Source: Nocardia fluminea
GTDB taxonomy: Bacteria > Actinomycetota > Actinomycetes > Mycobacteriales > Mycobacteriaceae
Length of the DNA: 64,000 bases
Reading direction: 5' to 3'
NCBI RefSeq assembly: GCF_002846365.1
Contig: NZ_PJMW01000002.1
Location: forward strand, 1,922,001 to 1,986,000
Both the position numbers and the translations under genes were made by a program. Positions 44,809 to 53,555 of the stretch are shown here, piece by piece (within the stretch, counting starts at the first letter, position 1; the number at the start of each line of letters is the position of its first letter). The notes under the pieces were generated by a model. That model did not search any database. It was not told the origin of the DNA and saw only the letters and a list, made by a program, of their open reading frames with translations.

Positions 44809-44970
44809 GTGTCCGCCATCCCCACCGAGTACCCCGTCACCATGACCGACGGCGTCAACGACTACATCGTTTCCAGCGCATCCGAATACGTGAACGCGGT
44901 CTTCAAGCTCGGCCACGCCGAGAAGGCCGAAGTGGCGAAGACCTCGCAGCGCCGCGTTTCGAAGTCCTAG
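44809..44970 (+). CDS. Small tail-cluster protein, 53 residues
   Basis: GTG 44809 gives MSAIPTEYPVTMTDGVNDYI and a basic C-terminus (SQRRVSKS). It lies between the major tail protein and the tail assembly chaperones, where many siphoviruses carry a small protein of unknown role. The ribosome site is weak (GAGAAGAAAGCGGG, distant), so the start is uncertain. Confidence 0.55.
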   Translation: MSAIPTEYPVTMTDGVNDYIVSSASEYVNAVFKLGHAEKAEVAKTSQRRVSKS

Positions 44971-45000
44971 TAGAACAACACAACCCGGAGAACTGACACC

Positions 45001-45333
45001 ATGGCATCCACGCCCGAAGCGGCCGACCAGGACAAGGTCGGCGGTCGATTCTACGAGCTGCAGCAAGAGCTCGCCCCGCGCCGACGTGCGCCTTACCGCC
45101 TGACCGACAACATCGCGATCGCGCCGGTGACCCGCAGCCAGGTCCTGGCCCTGCGCCGCACTGCCAGCGATGACGAACAGATGGCCATCGTGCTGGGCGA
45201 CCAGTACGAAGCTGTCGAGAACCTGTTCGCTGATCGGCCACTCGACGAGTGGTATGCCTTCCAGAAGGACCTCTACGCTCACCTCTTCGGCCAGGGCTCC
45301 TCGGAGCTGCCGGGGGGATCGCAGGGCTCGTAG
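45001..45333 (+). CDS. Tail assembly chaperone, short form (gpG-like)
   Basis: 110 residues from ATG 45001 behind CCCGGAGAAC. Helical and acidic, with ITRSQV-like VTRSQVLALRRTASDDEQMA and an end ...SSELPGGSQGS. Tail assembly chaperones coat the tape measure during tail assembly and are absent from the mature particle. Its 3' end contains a slippery heptamer that allows the longer product described in the next entries. Position between tube and tape-measure genes is diagnostic. Confidence 0.85.
   Translation: MASTPEAADQDKVGGRFYELQQELAPRRRAPYRLTDNIAIAPVTRSQVLALRRTASDDEQMAIVLGDQYEAVENLFADRPLDEWYAFQKDLYAHLFGQGSSELPGGSQGS
45312..45318 (+). other. -1 ribosomal frameshift slippery site
   Basis: G GGG GGA in the zero frame (CCG GGG GGA TCG), the canonical X XXY YYZ form, placed 13 bases before the stop of the short chaperone frame. 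Slipping back one base joins ...ELPGG to IAGLVEFWERF in the -1 frame. Conserved -1 shifts at this gene pair are known across long-tailed phages. Confidence 0.85.
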
Positions 45334-45818
45334 AGTTCTGGGAACGTTTCGGTGCCGCGCTCGACTACGACTTGCTCGAGCGCGGCATCGACGTCCGGGA
45401 CTGCTTCGGGCCCAACATAATCCGTGACCGAGACTGGCGCACCATCTGGGCGTTGAAAGACAGGCTGCCGCACGGCTCGCAATACCGATCGGCGCTGGCG
45501 ATGGACCAAGAACTCGCCGAACAGATGCTCGCGGCCGAACAGTCGGAGGCCGACCTCGATCTGTACGAGGAGAAGGTCGAGCCAAGCGGACCCACGCCGG
45601 AGGGCTACACCATTGACAGCTACCTGCTGCTATCGATCATCGACGCACTCCAAGGCGTGCAGGCCGCAGTGATCGCCGCCGCCGGAGGCGATCCGCCGCG
45701 GGTTACCCCGATGCCCCGCCCGGTCACCGCGGTGGACCTTGTCCGCGACGCCCAACGAGACGAGTCGATGCAAAACCTCATCGACGAGTTCACCGCATCC
45801 ACCTGGGAGGATGAATGA
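45318..45818 (+). CDS. Tail assembly chaperone, frameshift extension (gpGT-like)
   Basis: 166 residues read only after the -1 shift at 45312-45318, giving a ~272-residue fusion with the short chaperone. This part (ALDYDLLERGIDVRD, WRTIWALKDRLPHGSQYRSA, DLVRDAQRDESMQNLIDEF) is helical and acidic like other gpGT T-domains, which bridge the tape measure and tube protein. It has no ribosome site of its own at its head. Its TGA overlaps the next ATG (ATGA). Confidence 0.85.
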   Translation: MAGLVEFWERFGAALDYDLLERGIDVRDCFGPNIIRDRDWRTIWALKDRLPHGSQYRSALAMDQELAEQMLAAEQSEADLDLYEEKVEPSGPTPEGYTIDSYLLLSIIDALQGVQAAVIAAAGGDPPRVTPMPRPVTAVDLVRDAQRDESMQNLIDEFTASTWEDE

Positions 45819-46204
45819 TCTACTCCGCAACACTGCCGGCGCAAGCTGCCGGCGAAGCTGACACCACCACTCTGGCCGGGGTGTACTCCGCGGCCTTTTA
45901 CAGTGGCGACACCGTGACCGACGTCCAACTCGTTGCACCGCCGGGCTATGTCACGCTCACTGGTCGAGCCACCAACAACGTCACCCTCTCTGTCCGACAG
46001 CTTCGCGATGGTGCTGTGCTGCAGGCTTTTGCGAGCCTCACCCTCGCCGAAGGGTTGAGCCTCGCCGCAGAAATTCCGGTGACCGTTCCGCTCACCTCGC
46101 AACCTGTGCTGCGTGCCCGCGACGTCCTCGACGTGCAGCTGCATCAGAACGGCACAGGACAAGCGATCGCCAGCGGCCTGCAACTCTCGGTCTTCGTGAG
46201 CTGA
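45815..46204 (+). CDS. Beta-sandwich tail-cluster protein
   Basis: 129 residues; ATG 45815 overlaps the preceding stop. Alternating short strands (YVTLTGRATNNVTLSVRQL, QPVLRARDVLDVQLHQNGTG) suggest an Ig-like or lectin-like beta sandwich. It lies where the tape-measure gene is expected to start. No family is recognised. It may decorate the tube or the tip. Confidence 0.6.
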   Translation: MIYSATLPAQAAGEADTTTLAGVYSAAFYSGDTVTDVQLVAPPGYVTLTGRATNNVTLSVRQLRDGAVLQAFASLTLAEGLSLAAEIPVTVPLTSQPVLRARDVLDVQLHQNGTGQAIASGLQLSVFVS

Positions 46205-46210
46205 AATCCC

Positions 46211-47386
46211 ATGAGTCAGAATCTGATATCCCCCCTCGCCGCGGCAGTAAGTCCGCTACAACGAATGCTGGACCAACTGGCAAGGTCGCTGGCCGCACCG
46301 TGGGCGGGTCCGCGCAATCAGCCCGGTCCCACGCCGATCACTGATCCAGAAGCCTTCACTCCTTTGGATGAGAACGGGAATCGAATTCCCACACCCGGCA
46401 CCGTGCCGAACCCCACTCCTTCCGATAATATTCGCGCCACCTGGGATTCTCCGTCGGCGCAATTCACTCCGAAACCGGGCAGCGACGATGTCGAAATGGG
46501 CCCCTACCTCAAACCTTGGATCGCGGATTCTATCCGCTACGGGCAGGAAACCGGGGTAGATCCCAGGCTCGTCATGGCTATTGTTCTGGGTGAAGGTGAC
46601 CACAGGTACGACGGTTGGTCTGGCAAGGTTTGGCCCTCGTTGGTCGACTACGGGAGATGGGCAAGTAGTCCAGTCCGGCCGTGGCTCAGCGATACGAACG
46701 GGAACTCACTCGGCCTCACGAACATGAAAGAGGACGCATTCAACAGCCTGAAGAAACAGTATCCGACCGAGTTCGGCAGGCACGAATGGTCCGATTTGAT
46801 GACTAGCGAGCATTTGGCCATCAAGGCCGCTGCGTACAGGTTGAAGCAGATCAAAGAGTCGCCCACGATGGCAGACGTGCCCCAATCTCTGAAGGAAAAG
46901 ATAACTCTCAACGAGTATCTTGCCGCAGGGTACAACGCAGGTGACACAAACCTCGAAAACTATCGCAAAGCTGGTGATCTCGGCCCCGAAGGGGCCGCCT
47001 ATGCACAGCGGGCGAACACTTACTTCTATCAAGCCCAGGATTTGATGGACAAGATGTATATCCGCCGTGCTGACGGCGGTGACGTACGTGGGCCCGGTTC
47101 GTCGATCGGCGACAAGATCCCGGCATGGTTGTCCGATGGCGAGTTCGTGATGAACGCGCGTTCGACTGCGGTCAACCGTCCGTTCCTGCAGGCTTTGAAC
47201 GCCGACCCGTATTTCCTGCACAAGACTCTAGCGGCACGTTCGCAGGGTGCTCAAAGCGGCGGAGGTGTGCAATTTACCCCTTCGGGGCAGCCCACCACCG
47301 TCAATATTTCGATGGCCAGCAACGAAGACGTTGTCAGTAGATTGAAAGTGCTTTCGGCGCAGTGGGAACTGATGCACGCTAAGTGA
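46211..47386 (+). CDS. Very short tape-measure-like protein with lytic transglycosylase-like domain
   Basis: 391 residues from ATG 46211. The Pro-rich N-terminus is followed by a lysozyme/SLT-like domain: SIRYGQETGVDPRLVMAIVL-GEGD (acid Glu near residue 122), NSLGLTNMKEDAF and LNEYLAAGYNAGDTNL. The C-terminus is the classic tape-measure end, ADGGDVRGPGSS, KIPAWLSDGEFVMNARST and TVNISMASNEDVVSRL. Normal siphovirus tape measures exceed 800 residues. At about 0.15 nm per residue this one would set a tail near 60 nm or less. It could also be a tip lysin that kept only the tape-measure end. Confidence 0.7.
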   Translation: MSQNLISPLAAAVSPLQRMLDQLARSLAAPWAGPRNQPGPTPITDPEAFTPLDENGNRIPTPGTVPNPTPSDNIRATWDSPSAQFTPKPGSDDVEMGPYLKPWIADSIRYGQETGVDPRLVMAIVLGEGDHRYDGWSGKVWPSLVDYGRWASSPVRPWLSDTNGNSLGLTNMKEDAFNSLKKQYPTEFGRHEWSDLMTSEHLAIKAAAYRLKQIKESPTMADVPQSLKEKITLNEYLAAGYNAGDTNLENYRKAGDLGPEGAAYAQRANTYFYQAQDLMDKMYIRRADGGDVRGPGSSIGDKIPAWLSDGEFVMNARSTAVNRPFLQALNADPYFLHKTLAARSQGAQSGGGVQFTPSGQPTTVNISMASNEDVVSRLKVLSAQWELMHAK

Positions 47387-47397
47387 TCGGAGTCTCG

Positions 47398-47892
47398 TCA
47401 GCCTGGTCCGCACGGGATCGTGAACTGGTATGCGACGAGTTCGCCTCTGCGCAGGGCTTCGCTCTGCTCGGCAGTTCGGCTCATCCAGTAAGGGGGTACC
47501 GGGTCGTGGAGTCGCGAGACGTAAAGACTGCAATCATCGGGGAATTCGCCCCACATAACGGTCTCGACCGCTCCGGGGCCGTCGTGCTGGATCCTCTGCT
47601 CGATATCGTCGGGGGGCTCGTAGACCTCTAGCCGCAACCCTGGAGCCGTGATTGCTTGCCTGATATCGGTGGTCGGCGGTCCGAAGTAGATCGCGGAAGC
47701 CGCTGGTCCGACGTTGTTCTCGTAGGACTCCTCCGTGCGTGAATACCCCTCTACTTGAATGCTCTCCAGCCGTTCGAGAGCGATATTCTTGGGGGCGCTC
47801 GCGACCAGCCAGACAGCGATCCCTGTCAACGCGATTGCTGCAACAACCAGCATCTGCACCCATCGTGGCCAACTCCGTAATCTCCGCAACAC
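47398..47892 (-). CDS. Membrane-anchored protein encoded against the tail operon
   Basis: Up to 164 residues (TTG 47892; ATG 47853 would begin inside the membrane helix). One N-terminal helix (VQMLVVAAIALTGIAVWLVA), then a ~130-residue exterior domain with paired cysteines (DDCSLYV and a final IPCGPG). It is the only minus-strand gene inside the tail module, which is how phages carry independently expressed morons. An immunity, superinfection-exclusion or envelope role is possible; nothing proves it. Confidence 0.65.
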   Translation of the reverse strand: MLRRLRSWPRWVQMLVVAAIALTGIAVWLVASAPKNIALERLESIQVEGYSRTEESYENNVGPAASAIYFGPPTTDIRQAITAPGLRLEVYEPPDDIEQRIQHDGPGAVETVMWGEFPDDCSLYVSRLHDPVPPYWMSRTAEQSEALRRGELVAYQFTIPCGPG

Positions 47893-48136
47893 TCGGCAAG
47901 TATGCGCGAAGTGTTCGATGCGTGCACCTCAGAGCCTCTTGGGTCGCGTCACCAGCGGTAGTGCCTGCCGTACAAGCGATTGCGGCGATGGCGGACGGTC
48001 GTGCCCCGGCGGTAAATCGGCGCCGGTGAATAGATCTCTCGAGCAGTACAGACATTGGAAAAATTGAGAATTCGTGTAGCGCAAGGAGAGCTATCTCACT
48101 GCCGGCTGCCGAAATGATATGGATTGAGGTGATTTT

Positions 48137-49021
48137 GTGGGATCGAACGCTGCGATGATCACGGTGACCGGAGTCGATGGTTCGCGATGGACGATCGCTG
48201 GTCACGGTAGTGGTCGTGAGGGTGTGGAGTTGGCTACATCGCCGACCGGGTTGTACGACGCGCCCGTGACGACGATCTGGAATCAGTCGGCGTTTCAGGC
48301 CGGCTCGTCGTTCGGTGGTTACCGGACGAACAAGCGCGATGTGGTGTTCGCGGTCAATGTTTTTCAGGCCGCGGGTGGTTCGTGGGAGGCGGTGGATTCG
48401 GCGTGGCGTAAGGCGTGGGCCTATGACCGTGACACCACGTTGACGATAACGACCGACTTCGGTACGAGGTCGTTGAAGCTGCGGATGTCGGAGCAGCCGG
48501 ACTTCAAGCCGGACAAGGATCCGCATCTGAAGTCCATGGGCAAGGTCGTCATGACCTGCACCGCGGGTAATCCGTGGTGGGTCGAGTCGGACGTTACCGG
48601 CACCTGGACCGCCACGCAGGACACCACCGGTGCGGGCATCAGCCAGTCCGGGACCGTCACCATCGCGAACCCGACCGATCAGCCCATGTGGCTGAAATGG
48701 GTGTGTTCGGCACCGGGTAAGTGGACCGTGCCCGACTTCTCCTGGGGCGCGGACGATCGCGATCTCGCCCGGCTGATCACCCTGCCGCAGACCACTGCGG
48801 GCAAGGATCTGACGGTCGATACCGACCCGATGGAAGAGATGATCGTCGCCAAGGACGGCTCCCAGATCTGGGCGCTGATGAACGGTGTCAGCTTCTTGTA
48901 CCCGGTTCCGCCGTATACCCCGGCCACCGAGGTGCCGGTCTCGGTCACCGGTGCTCCTACCGGAGCGTCGGTGCTGGTAGTGCAGCCGCGTAACTGGTCG
49001 CGTCCGTGGGGGCTGCAGTGA
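48137..49021 (+). CDS. Distal tail (Dit)-like protein
   Basis: 294 residues from GTG 48137. N-terminal beta domain (ITVTGVDGSRWTIAGHG, REGVELATSPTGLYDAPVTT) and the segment RTNKRDVVFAVNVF, then a second beta domain with WVCSAPGKWTVPDFSWG. This is the pattern of actinobacteriophage minor tail proteins that form the baseplate hub after the tape measure. The stop overlaps the next gene (GTGA). Confidence 0.75.
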   Translation: MGSNAAMITVTGVDGSRWTIAGHGSGREGVELATSPTGLYDAPVTTIWNQSAFQAGSSFGGYRTNKRDVVFAVNVFQAAGGSWEAVDSAWRKAWAYDRDTTLTITTDFGTRSLKLRMSEQPDFKPDKDPHLKSMGKVVMTCTAGNPWWVESDVTGTWTATQDTTGAGISQSGTVTIANPTDQPMWLKWVCSAPGKWTVPDFSWGADDRDLARLITLPQTTAGKDLTVDTDPMEEMIVAKDGSQIWALMNGVSFLYPVPPYTPATEVPVSVTGAPTGASVLVVQPRNWSRPWGLQ

Positions 49022-50697
49022 CGACAGCCACCGACTTGCCTGCGATCTACGCGAATGCGCAGGCCGCCAAGACCGTTCGCAAGCGGCAACGCTTTTCGCG
49101 ACCGCTGATCCGGCTGTGGGATGGCGACTGGAACCTGCGCGGGACGTGCGGGGCGGAGATCAGCGCTGATTTCCGGTGGATTCTCAACCAGGCCGGCACG
49201 GGCGTGCTGGTGCTGCCCTACGACTACTACTTGGCGAAATGGGCGGTCGATATCAACGGCCGTGTGAAGAAGAACGTGCACATCACCGTCGACAAAGACG
49301 GTGCGCGGTGGGACGGACGGCTCGAGAAGGCCGTCATCAAGACCGACGCCCAGGGCGTCACTACCGTGGAGTTGCTGTTCATGCACTCCTACCAGGACCT
49401 CAAGCACATCTACTGCTGGTCCAACCCGTTTCTTCCCGAGCACGTGCAGTTTCCGAGGCAGTTTCTGCTCGCCGGACCCAGCGTGTGGGCTCTCAAGACG
49501 GCGTTGCATCTGAATCTGCTTCGCCTGGAGGGCGGTCTGTGGACTCTGCCCGACGATCCGCTGGATCCCAGCGAATGGGGCAGCCTCGATCAGTCGAGGT
49601 GGGGCGTGGTAGTGAAACCGACTGCTTTCCACGAGGATACGTCGCTGTGGACGATCTTCGGTTCCCGCTTCCAGAACTTCCATGAAGCGTCCTCGGGCAC
49701 CCTGGAAACCGCACAGCTGGCTGTTGTGACCCGGCGATGGCTCACCGGTGATCCGGAACCATGGCCTGGCGCCGTCGTCCGTCATGGGTGCTTGGTCGTC
49801 GACATCGTCGACAAGTCCGGGTTCTGGACCGGCACCAGCACCGGCGGCGATATGTGGGACGGCCTCGAGCACACCATGCAGGTCTTCGACAATACGTGGC
49901 TCGATTACAGCCCCGACGTGCTCCCTGATCAGAATGTGCCGGAGCTGTACAAGAATCCGGGCTGGATGGGCACGCTCCCTTCGAACCCGTGGGTGGTCTA
50001 TCGGCAGAACGAGAACTCCGGCATCCAGACCTCACAGTTCGTGGTCAACCCGGCCTCGGCGGTGCAGGTTCTCACCGGCGGTCATTCGATGCCGGGCGTG
50101 AACGAGGCGATCTCTTCAGCGATCCAGGTCGTCGGCTTTCTCCTCGCCGGGGCGCTCAGCGAAATTCCCCTCGGTGGTTCGATCGCCGGTGGTGCGGTGA
50201 ACGCCGCTACCGCGGTGGCGAACACCATCGCGACGTCCTTGCTGTCGGACACGCTGCTGGCGTGGCAGCGGCATCGCTCACCCAAGCGTGCGCTGAATGC
50301 CGGTTGGTCGCACTACCACGAGCATTTCGAAAACAGCTCCGACCGGGCCTACACCCTCGGATCCCTGCTCACCCTCGGTGAGGGTATGTGGAAGACCCGC
50401 CAGCACTTCACCCATAAGTTCATCGTCGCCAACGGCGAGCCGTACCTGATCGGCGATCAAGGCCAGGGGCACTTCTTCCTCGGCGATCGTGTCGGTTCCA
50501 CAGTCAAGGGGATGCCGGAGGGATCGATCTACGTCGATCAGGTCACCGAACTCGAGCTGGCTTGGTCGAGGACCGCCAGCCCGGCCTGGCAGGTCACTGT
50601 GGGTTCGGATCGCGACAGCGATATGCCCTTCGCCAAATCCATGCGCGTGGTCGCCGACATCGTCGATGACATCCATGCGCTCGCCGTCCAGATGTAG
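49018..50697 (+). CDS. Gp37-like tail protein (tail-associated, Tal position)
   Basis: 559 residues from GTG 49018. N-terminal LIRLWDGDWNLRGTCGAEISA and VLPYDYYLAKWAVDINGR match the hub-type Gp37-like domain of actinobacterial siphoviruses. A hydrophobic stretch occurs at residues ~365-410 (VVGFLLAGALSEIPLGGSIAGG), and the C-terminus (YVDQVTELELAWSR) is a family block. It forms the tail tip, in contact with the cell envelope. Overlapping genes on its left imply coupled translation. Confidence 0.75.
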   Translation: MTTATDLPAIYANAQAAKTVRKRQRFSRPLIRLWDGDWNLRGTCGAEISADFRWILNQAGTGVLVLPYDYYLAKWAVDINGRVKKNVHITVDKDGARWDGRLEKAVIKTDAQGVTTVELLFMHSYQDLKHIYCWSNPFLPEHVQFPRQFLLAGPSVWALKTALHLNLLRLEGGLWTLPDDPLDPSEWGSLDQSRWGVVVKPTAFHEDTSLWTIFGSRFQNFHEASSGTLETAQLAVVTRRWLTGDPEPWPGAVVRHGCLVVDIVDKSGFWTGTSTGGDMWDGLEHTMQVFDNTWLDYSPDVLPDQNVPELYKNPGWMGTLPSNPWVVYRQNENSGIQTSQFVVNPASAVQVLTGGHSMPGVNEAISSAIQVVGFLLAGALSEIPLGGSIAGGAVNAATAVANTIATSLLSDTLLAWQRHRSPKRALNAGWSHYHEHFENSSDRAYTLGSLLTLGEGMWKTRQHFTHKFIVANGEPYLIGDQGQGHFFLGDRVGSTVKGMPEGSIYVDQVTELELAWSRTASPAWQVTVGSDRDSDMPFAKSMRVVADIVDDIHALAVQM

Positions 50698-50710
50698 ATC
50701 CGGAGAGAAC

Positions 50711-51148
50711 ATGTCCATCCCTTCGCTCGAGCAGTGCAATCCCGACGATCCCCATGAAGCGTTCGTCTGGGCGCTCGTCGGCCTACCCGGGCCACAGAAC
50801 TCGCCGCTGCTCGTCCATCCCGATGTGCTCCGGCAGTGGTCGAAACACCTGTGGGACCTCGGATTCCGGCACTATGCCGATGAGCAGACCAAGGAATATC
50901 ATCCACCCGCGCGCGGAGTAACCCATTGGCTCAACGGCGCCGGCCAGTGGGCGGAGAAGGGCGCTGCGCGCCCGCCCGAGACCTCCGCGCCCGACATCAC
51001 CGAGCTCACGCCAGAAGAGCGAGCTCACCTGGTTGAACAGCTCCGCGAATCCGGTGAACTCAAGCATCTGGTCGATCCTCGCGAACTCGAACTCAACCAC
51101 GCGAAGATTGGTGCTGCGCGGACTCTCCCGGTTGAGGCGGACCGATGA
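50711..51148 (+). CDS. Small tail-cluster protein (DUF2744-like)
   Basis: 145 residues from ATG 50711 behind CGGAGAGAAC. Features WALVGLPGPQNSPLLVHPDV, WSKHLWDLGFRHYADEQTK and a helical acidic C-terminus (LTPEERAHLVEQLRESGEL). It resembles the Gp19/Gp15/Gp42-type phage proteins that follow the tip gene. It overlaps the next gene by four bases. Confidence 0.6.
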   Translation: MSIPSLEQCNPDDPHEAFVWALVGLPGPQNSPLLVHPDVLRQWSKHLWDLGFRHYADEQTKEYHPPARGVTHWLNGAGQWAEKGAARPPETSAPDITELTPEERAHLVEQLRESGELKHLVDPRELELNHAKIGAARTLPVEADR

Positions 51149-52533
51149 CCAGCCCGGATAAATCAGTACCATCCGGCTCGTATACCGGGGGGTCGATTCG
51201 CAACATCCAGAAAGTGACCTGGGAGTCGGCGCGCGCGACGATTCTGTCCAGCGTCATGGGGTCCTTCGCAGGGGTCGAAGCGATCGGCGCGAACATGAAC
51301 GCGGCGAACAACGAAGCGATCAACGCGGCAAACGAGGCGCAAGCGGGGGCATCGTCGGCGAAGTCCTCGGCGAGTTCGGCGCAAACCACCTCGACCGCCA
51401 ACGCTTCAGCGATCTCGGACCTGCAGACCAAACAAACCCAGGAGCAGGTCGGTGGTGCGTCGGCGACGGACAACTTCCAGTCTTGGGACGACACCAAATG
51501 GTCTGTGGCCAAATGGCTCTCCGGCGCGGGCACGGTCGCCGACATCGTCGTCGCCGAGGACCAAGCCGGAATCTCCAAGAGCGGAAACACCGGCACCGGT
51601 GCAGATTTCGCGTTGCGCAAAACTCCCCTGATGACCGACGACCAGTCTGTGTCGATGGTGCTAGGTCGCCCCAACCAGGCCGGCGTCTTCACCGGCAGTG
51701 GGCTTCTCATCCGAGCGGCCTCGGACCTGTCGACGTTCGTCATCGTGCAGGTCGGCACGGCGCGAGTTCTGCTCCAGCGCGCCACGTTCAGCGGCGGCGC
51801 ATTGGTTGTTACGACCTGGGCCGAAAAGACCGGGCTGGCACTCAGCGTCGGCGACACCATCACTGTCACCGCGACCGGCCCTTCCTACGAGGTGATGGTC
51901 AACGGCATCGGCAAACTCACCTACCGAGACACCGCGGTCAGTTCACCGGTGGGCGCCAACAACCGGTGGGTCGGCTTCTTCAGCGCATGCAACGCCGCCG
52001 ATGCCTGGGATGGTTCGAAGGAATTGTCGTTCGGGTTCGATCTGGACTCGTTCGCCGCCGCCGACACGACACCTCCGGCGGTTGTCGGGACGGGTTGGTC
52101 GCTGTGTCGTCAGAACACCGCGATCGTGCCCATGACCGTTGGATCACTGAAATATGGAGCTGTTTTCGACACAGCTCGCCAAGCAAGCAATGTCAATATC
52201 ATCGACCTTCCGTCCGGCGCGGTCCAAATCATCAAGCCCGGCTGGTACGTGATGAGCGTCAGCGCGTTCTGGGCCAGACCTTGCGGAACGACATACAACT
52301 ACAACGTCTCTCTGTGGACTGCGCCGAGCCCGGACGGACAGTGGAAACTCGCCCGCAACGGTGGGGCGACCGCAGGTAGTGCAGTCCTCCACTCTGCGGG
52401 AACGTTCGTCGTGTTCGCTGCAGCCGGAAGCGTTTGGTCTCCAGGCTATTACATCGCCGGAGCCAACGAGATGAAAGGTGACCCCCTGGGTCACGACACC
52501 TATTTCGACGGCACACTGTGCTCCTATTCGTGA
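51145..52533 (+). CDS. Minor tail protein with coiled coil and binding domains
   Basis: 462 residues. A short attachment N-terminus is followed by an Ala/Asn/Ser-rich coiled coil (about residues 50-95), a lectin-like beta domain (NFQSWDDTKWSVAKW to residue ~300, including SGLLIRAASDLSTFVIVQVG), and a C1q/TNF-like C-terminal domain (GWYVMSVSAFWARPC). This is the build of actinobacteriophage receptor-binding minor tail proteins. It is likely to be a specificity determinant. Confidence 0.75.
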   Translation: MTSPDKSVPSGSYTGGSIRNIQKVTWESARATILSSVMGSFAGVEAIGANMNAANNEAINAANEAQAGASSAKSSASSAQTTSTANASAISDLQTKQTQEQVGGASATDNFQSWDDTKWSVAKWLSGAGTVADIVVAEDQAGISKSGNTGTGADFALRKTPLMTDDQSVSMVLGRPNQAGVFTGSGLLIRAASDLSTFVIVQVGTARVLLQRATFSGGALVVTTWAEKTGLALSVGDTITVTATGPSYEVMVNGIGKLTYRDTAVSSPVGANNRWVGFFSACNAADAWDGSKELSFGFDLDSFAAADTTPPAVVGTGWSLCRQNTAIVPMTVGSLKYGAVFDTARQASNVNIIDLPSGAVQIIKPGWYVMSVSAFWARPCGTTYNYNVSLWTAPSPDGQWKLARNGGATAGSAVLHSAGTFVVFAAAGSVWSPGYYIAGANEMKGDPLGHDTYFDGTLCSYS

Positions 52534-52755
52534 GCGTGTGATCACCGGAAAACAAGAACCGCGGGTCCTTCTTGCGACTCGCGGAGTCGTGGCCGCGTAG
52601 GCCGCGTTCATTCAGAAATTGGACCACGCCACCGGACTGTTCCGGGCGGCGCTCGCTGTGCTGCGCGCGTGATCGAAGCGGTCGAGCACGGCCGTGTCCC
52701 GGAACGTACCTCGCCACGCACTCATGGACGAGGTCGAACACAGCAGAGGAAACCT

Positions 52756-53091
52756 ATGACGACAGCACTCGATCCCGGATACCTCGGATACCAGCCGAAG
52801 GTCGAACCGCTCAAGCTCACCACCGGTGCCAGCTTCGTACAAACCATCGAGCCCTCCGGTGGCGCCGTATTTCCCGCCGGGACAACAGTGTCCATCGTAA
52901 TAACTGCTCCGGGCGGGGCACCGCTCGGTACCTGGGCGGCCACTGTCACCACGGCCGCGGCCAAATGGACCGTTCCGGCTATCACCTGTGACGCCATTCC
53001 TACGAACTCGCGTTACACGATGTTGGTCACTTATCTGACCTCCCCGGTCACCACCTACGCGTGGTACGTCGGCTCCGTCATCCGCAACTGA
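52756..53091 (+). CDS. LtfC-like beta-sandwich tail protein
   Basis: 111 residues from ATG 52756 behind AGAGGAAACC. Beta-rich: VEPLKLTTGASFVQTIEPSG, GTTVSIVITAPGGAPLGTW, TMLVTYLTSPVTTYAWYVG. It resembles small beta-sandwich proteins encoded beside tail fibre genes of actinobacteriophages. The exact role is unknown; accessory or fibre chaperone. Confidence 0.6.
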   Translation: MTTALDPGYLGYQPKVEPLKLTTGASFVQTIEPSGGAVFPAGTTVSIVITAPGGAPLGTWAATVTTAAAKWTVPAITCDAIPTNSRYTMLVTYLTSPVTTYAWYVGSVIRN

Positions 53092-53151
53092 TTCCTCAGC
53101 TGTCGGATAGCGAAATTCTCTCCAGAACAACCACTCTCAAGGAGTCCTTCC

Positions 53152-53502
53152 ATGGCTATTGCAGTTACCTCTACCAAGAACGCGCTGTGCGCCGCCTACG
53201 CCAACATCGCCTCCACCGTCTACGTTTCCGTCCACATCGCTGACCCCGGCACCAACGGCTCGAACGAGGCTTCCGGCGGTTCGCCGGCGTATGCGCGGGT
53301 CGCGACCACGTGGAGCGCTCCGGCCAACGGCCAGATCTCCGGCAGCCAGGTGACCGTGAACCTGCCCGCGGGCACCTACACCCACGCCGGTCTGTGGAGC
53401 GCGCCGACCGGTGGCACCTTCATCGACAAGGTCGCCATCGCCTCCACCACCCTCGGTGCGCAGGGCACGCTGCTCATCACCCCCACCTTCGCCATGAGCT
53501 GA
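53152..53502 (+). CDS. Tail fibre-type protein
   Basis: 116 residues from ATG 53152 behind AAGGAGTCC. Sequence NALCAAYANIASTVYVSVHI, then SPAYARVATTWSAPANG and PAGTYTHAGLWSA is typical of the phage tail fibre family found at tail ends of actinobacterial siphoviruses. It is probably a trimeric or tip-decorating beta protein. Confidence 0.7.
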   Translation: MAIAVTSTKNALCAAYANIASTVYVSVHIADPGTNGSNEASGGSPAYARVATTWSAPANGQISGSQVTVNLPAGTYTHAGLWSAPTGGTFIDKVAIASTTLGAQGTLLITPTFAMS

Positions 53503-53555
53503 ATCGGCACTTCGGTGTCGAAAACTACTCAGTCACAATCAAATCGGAGGCCGCT

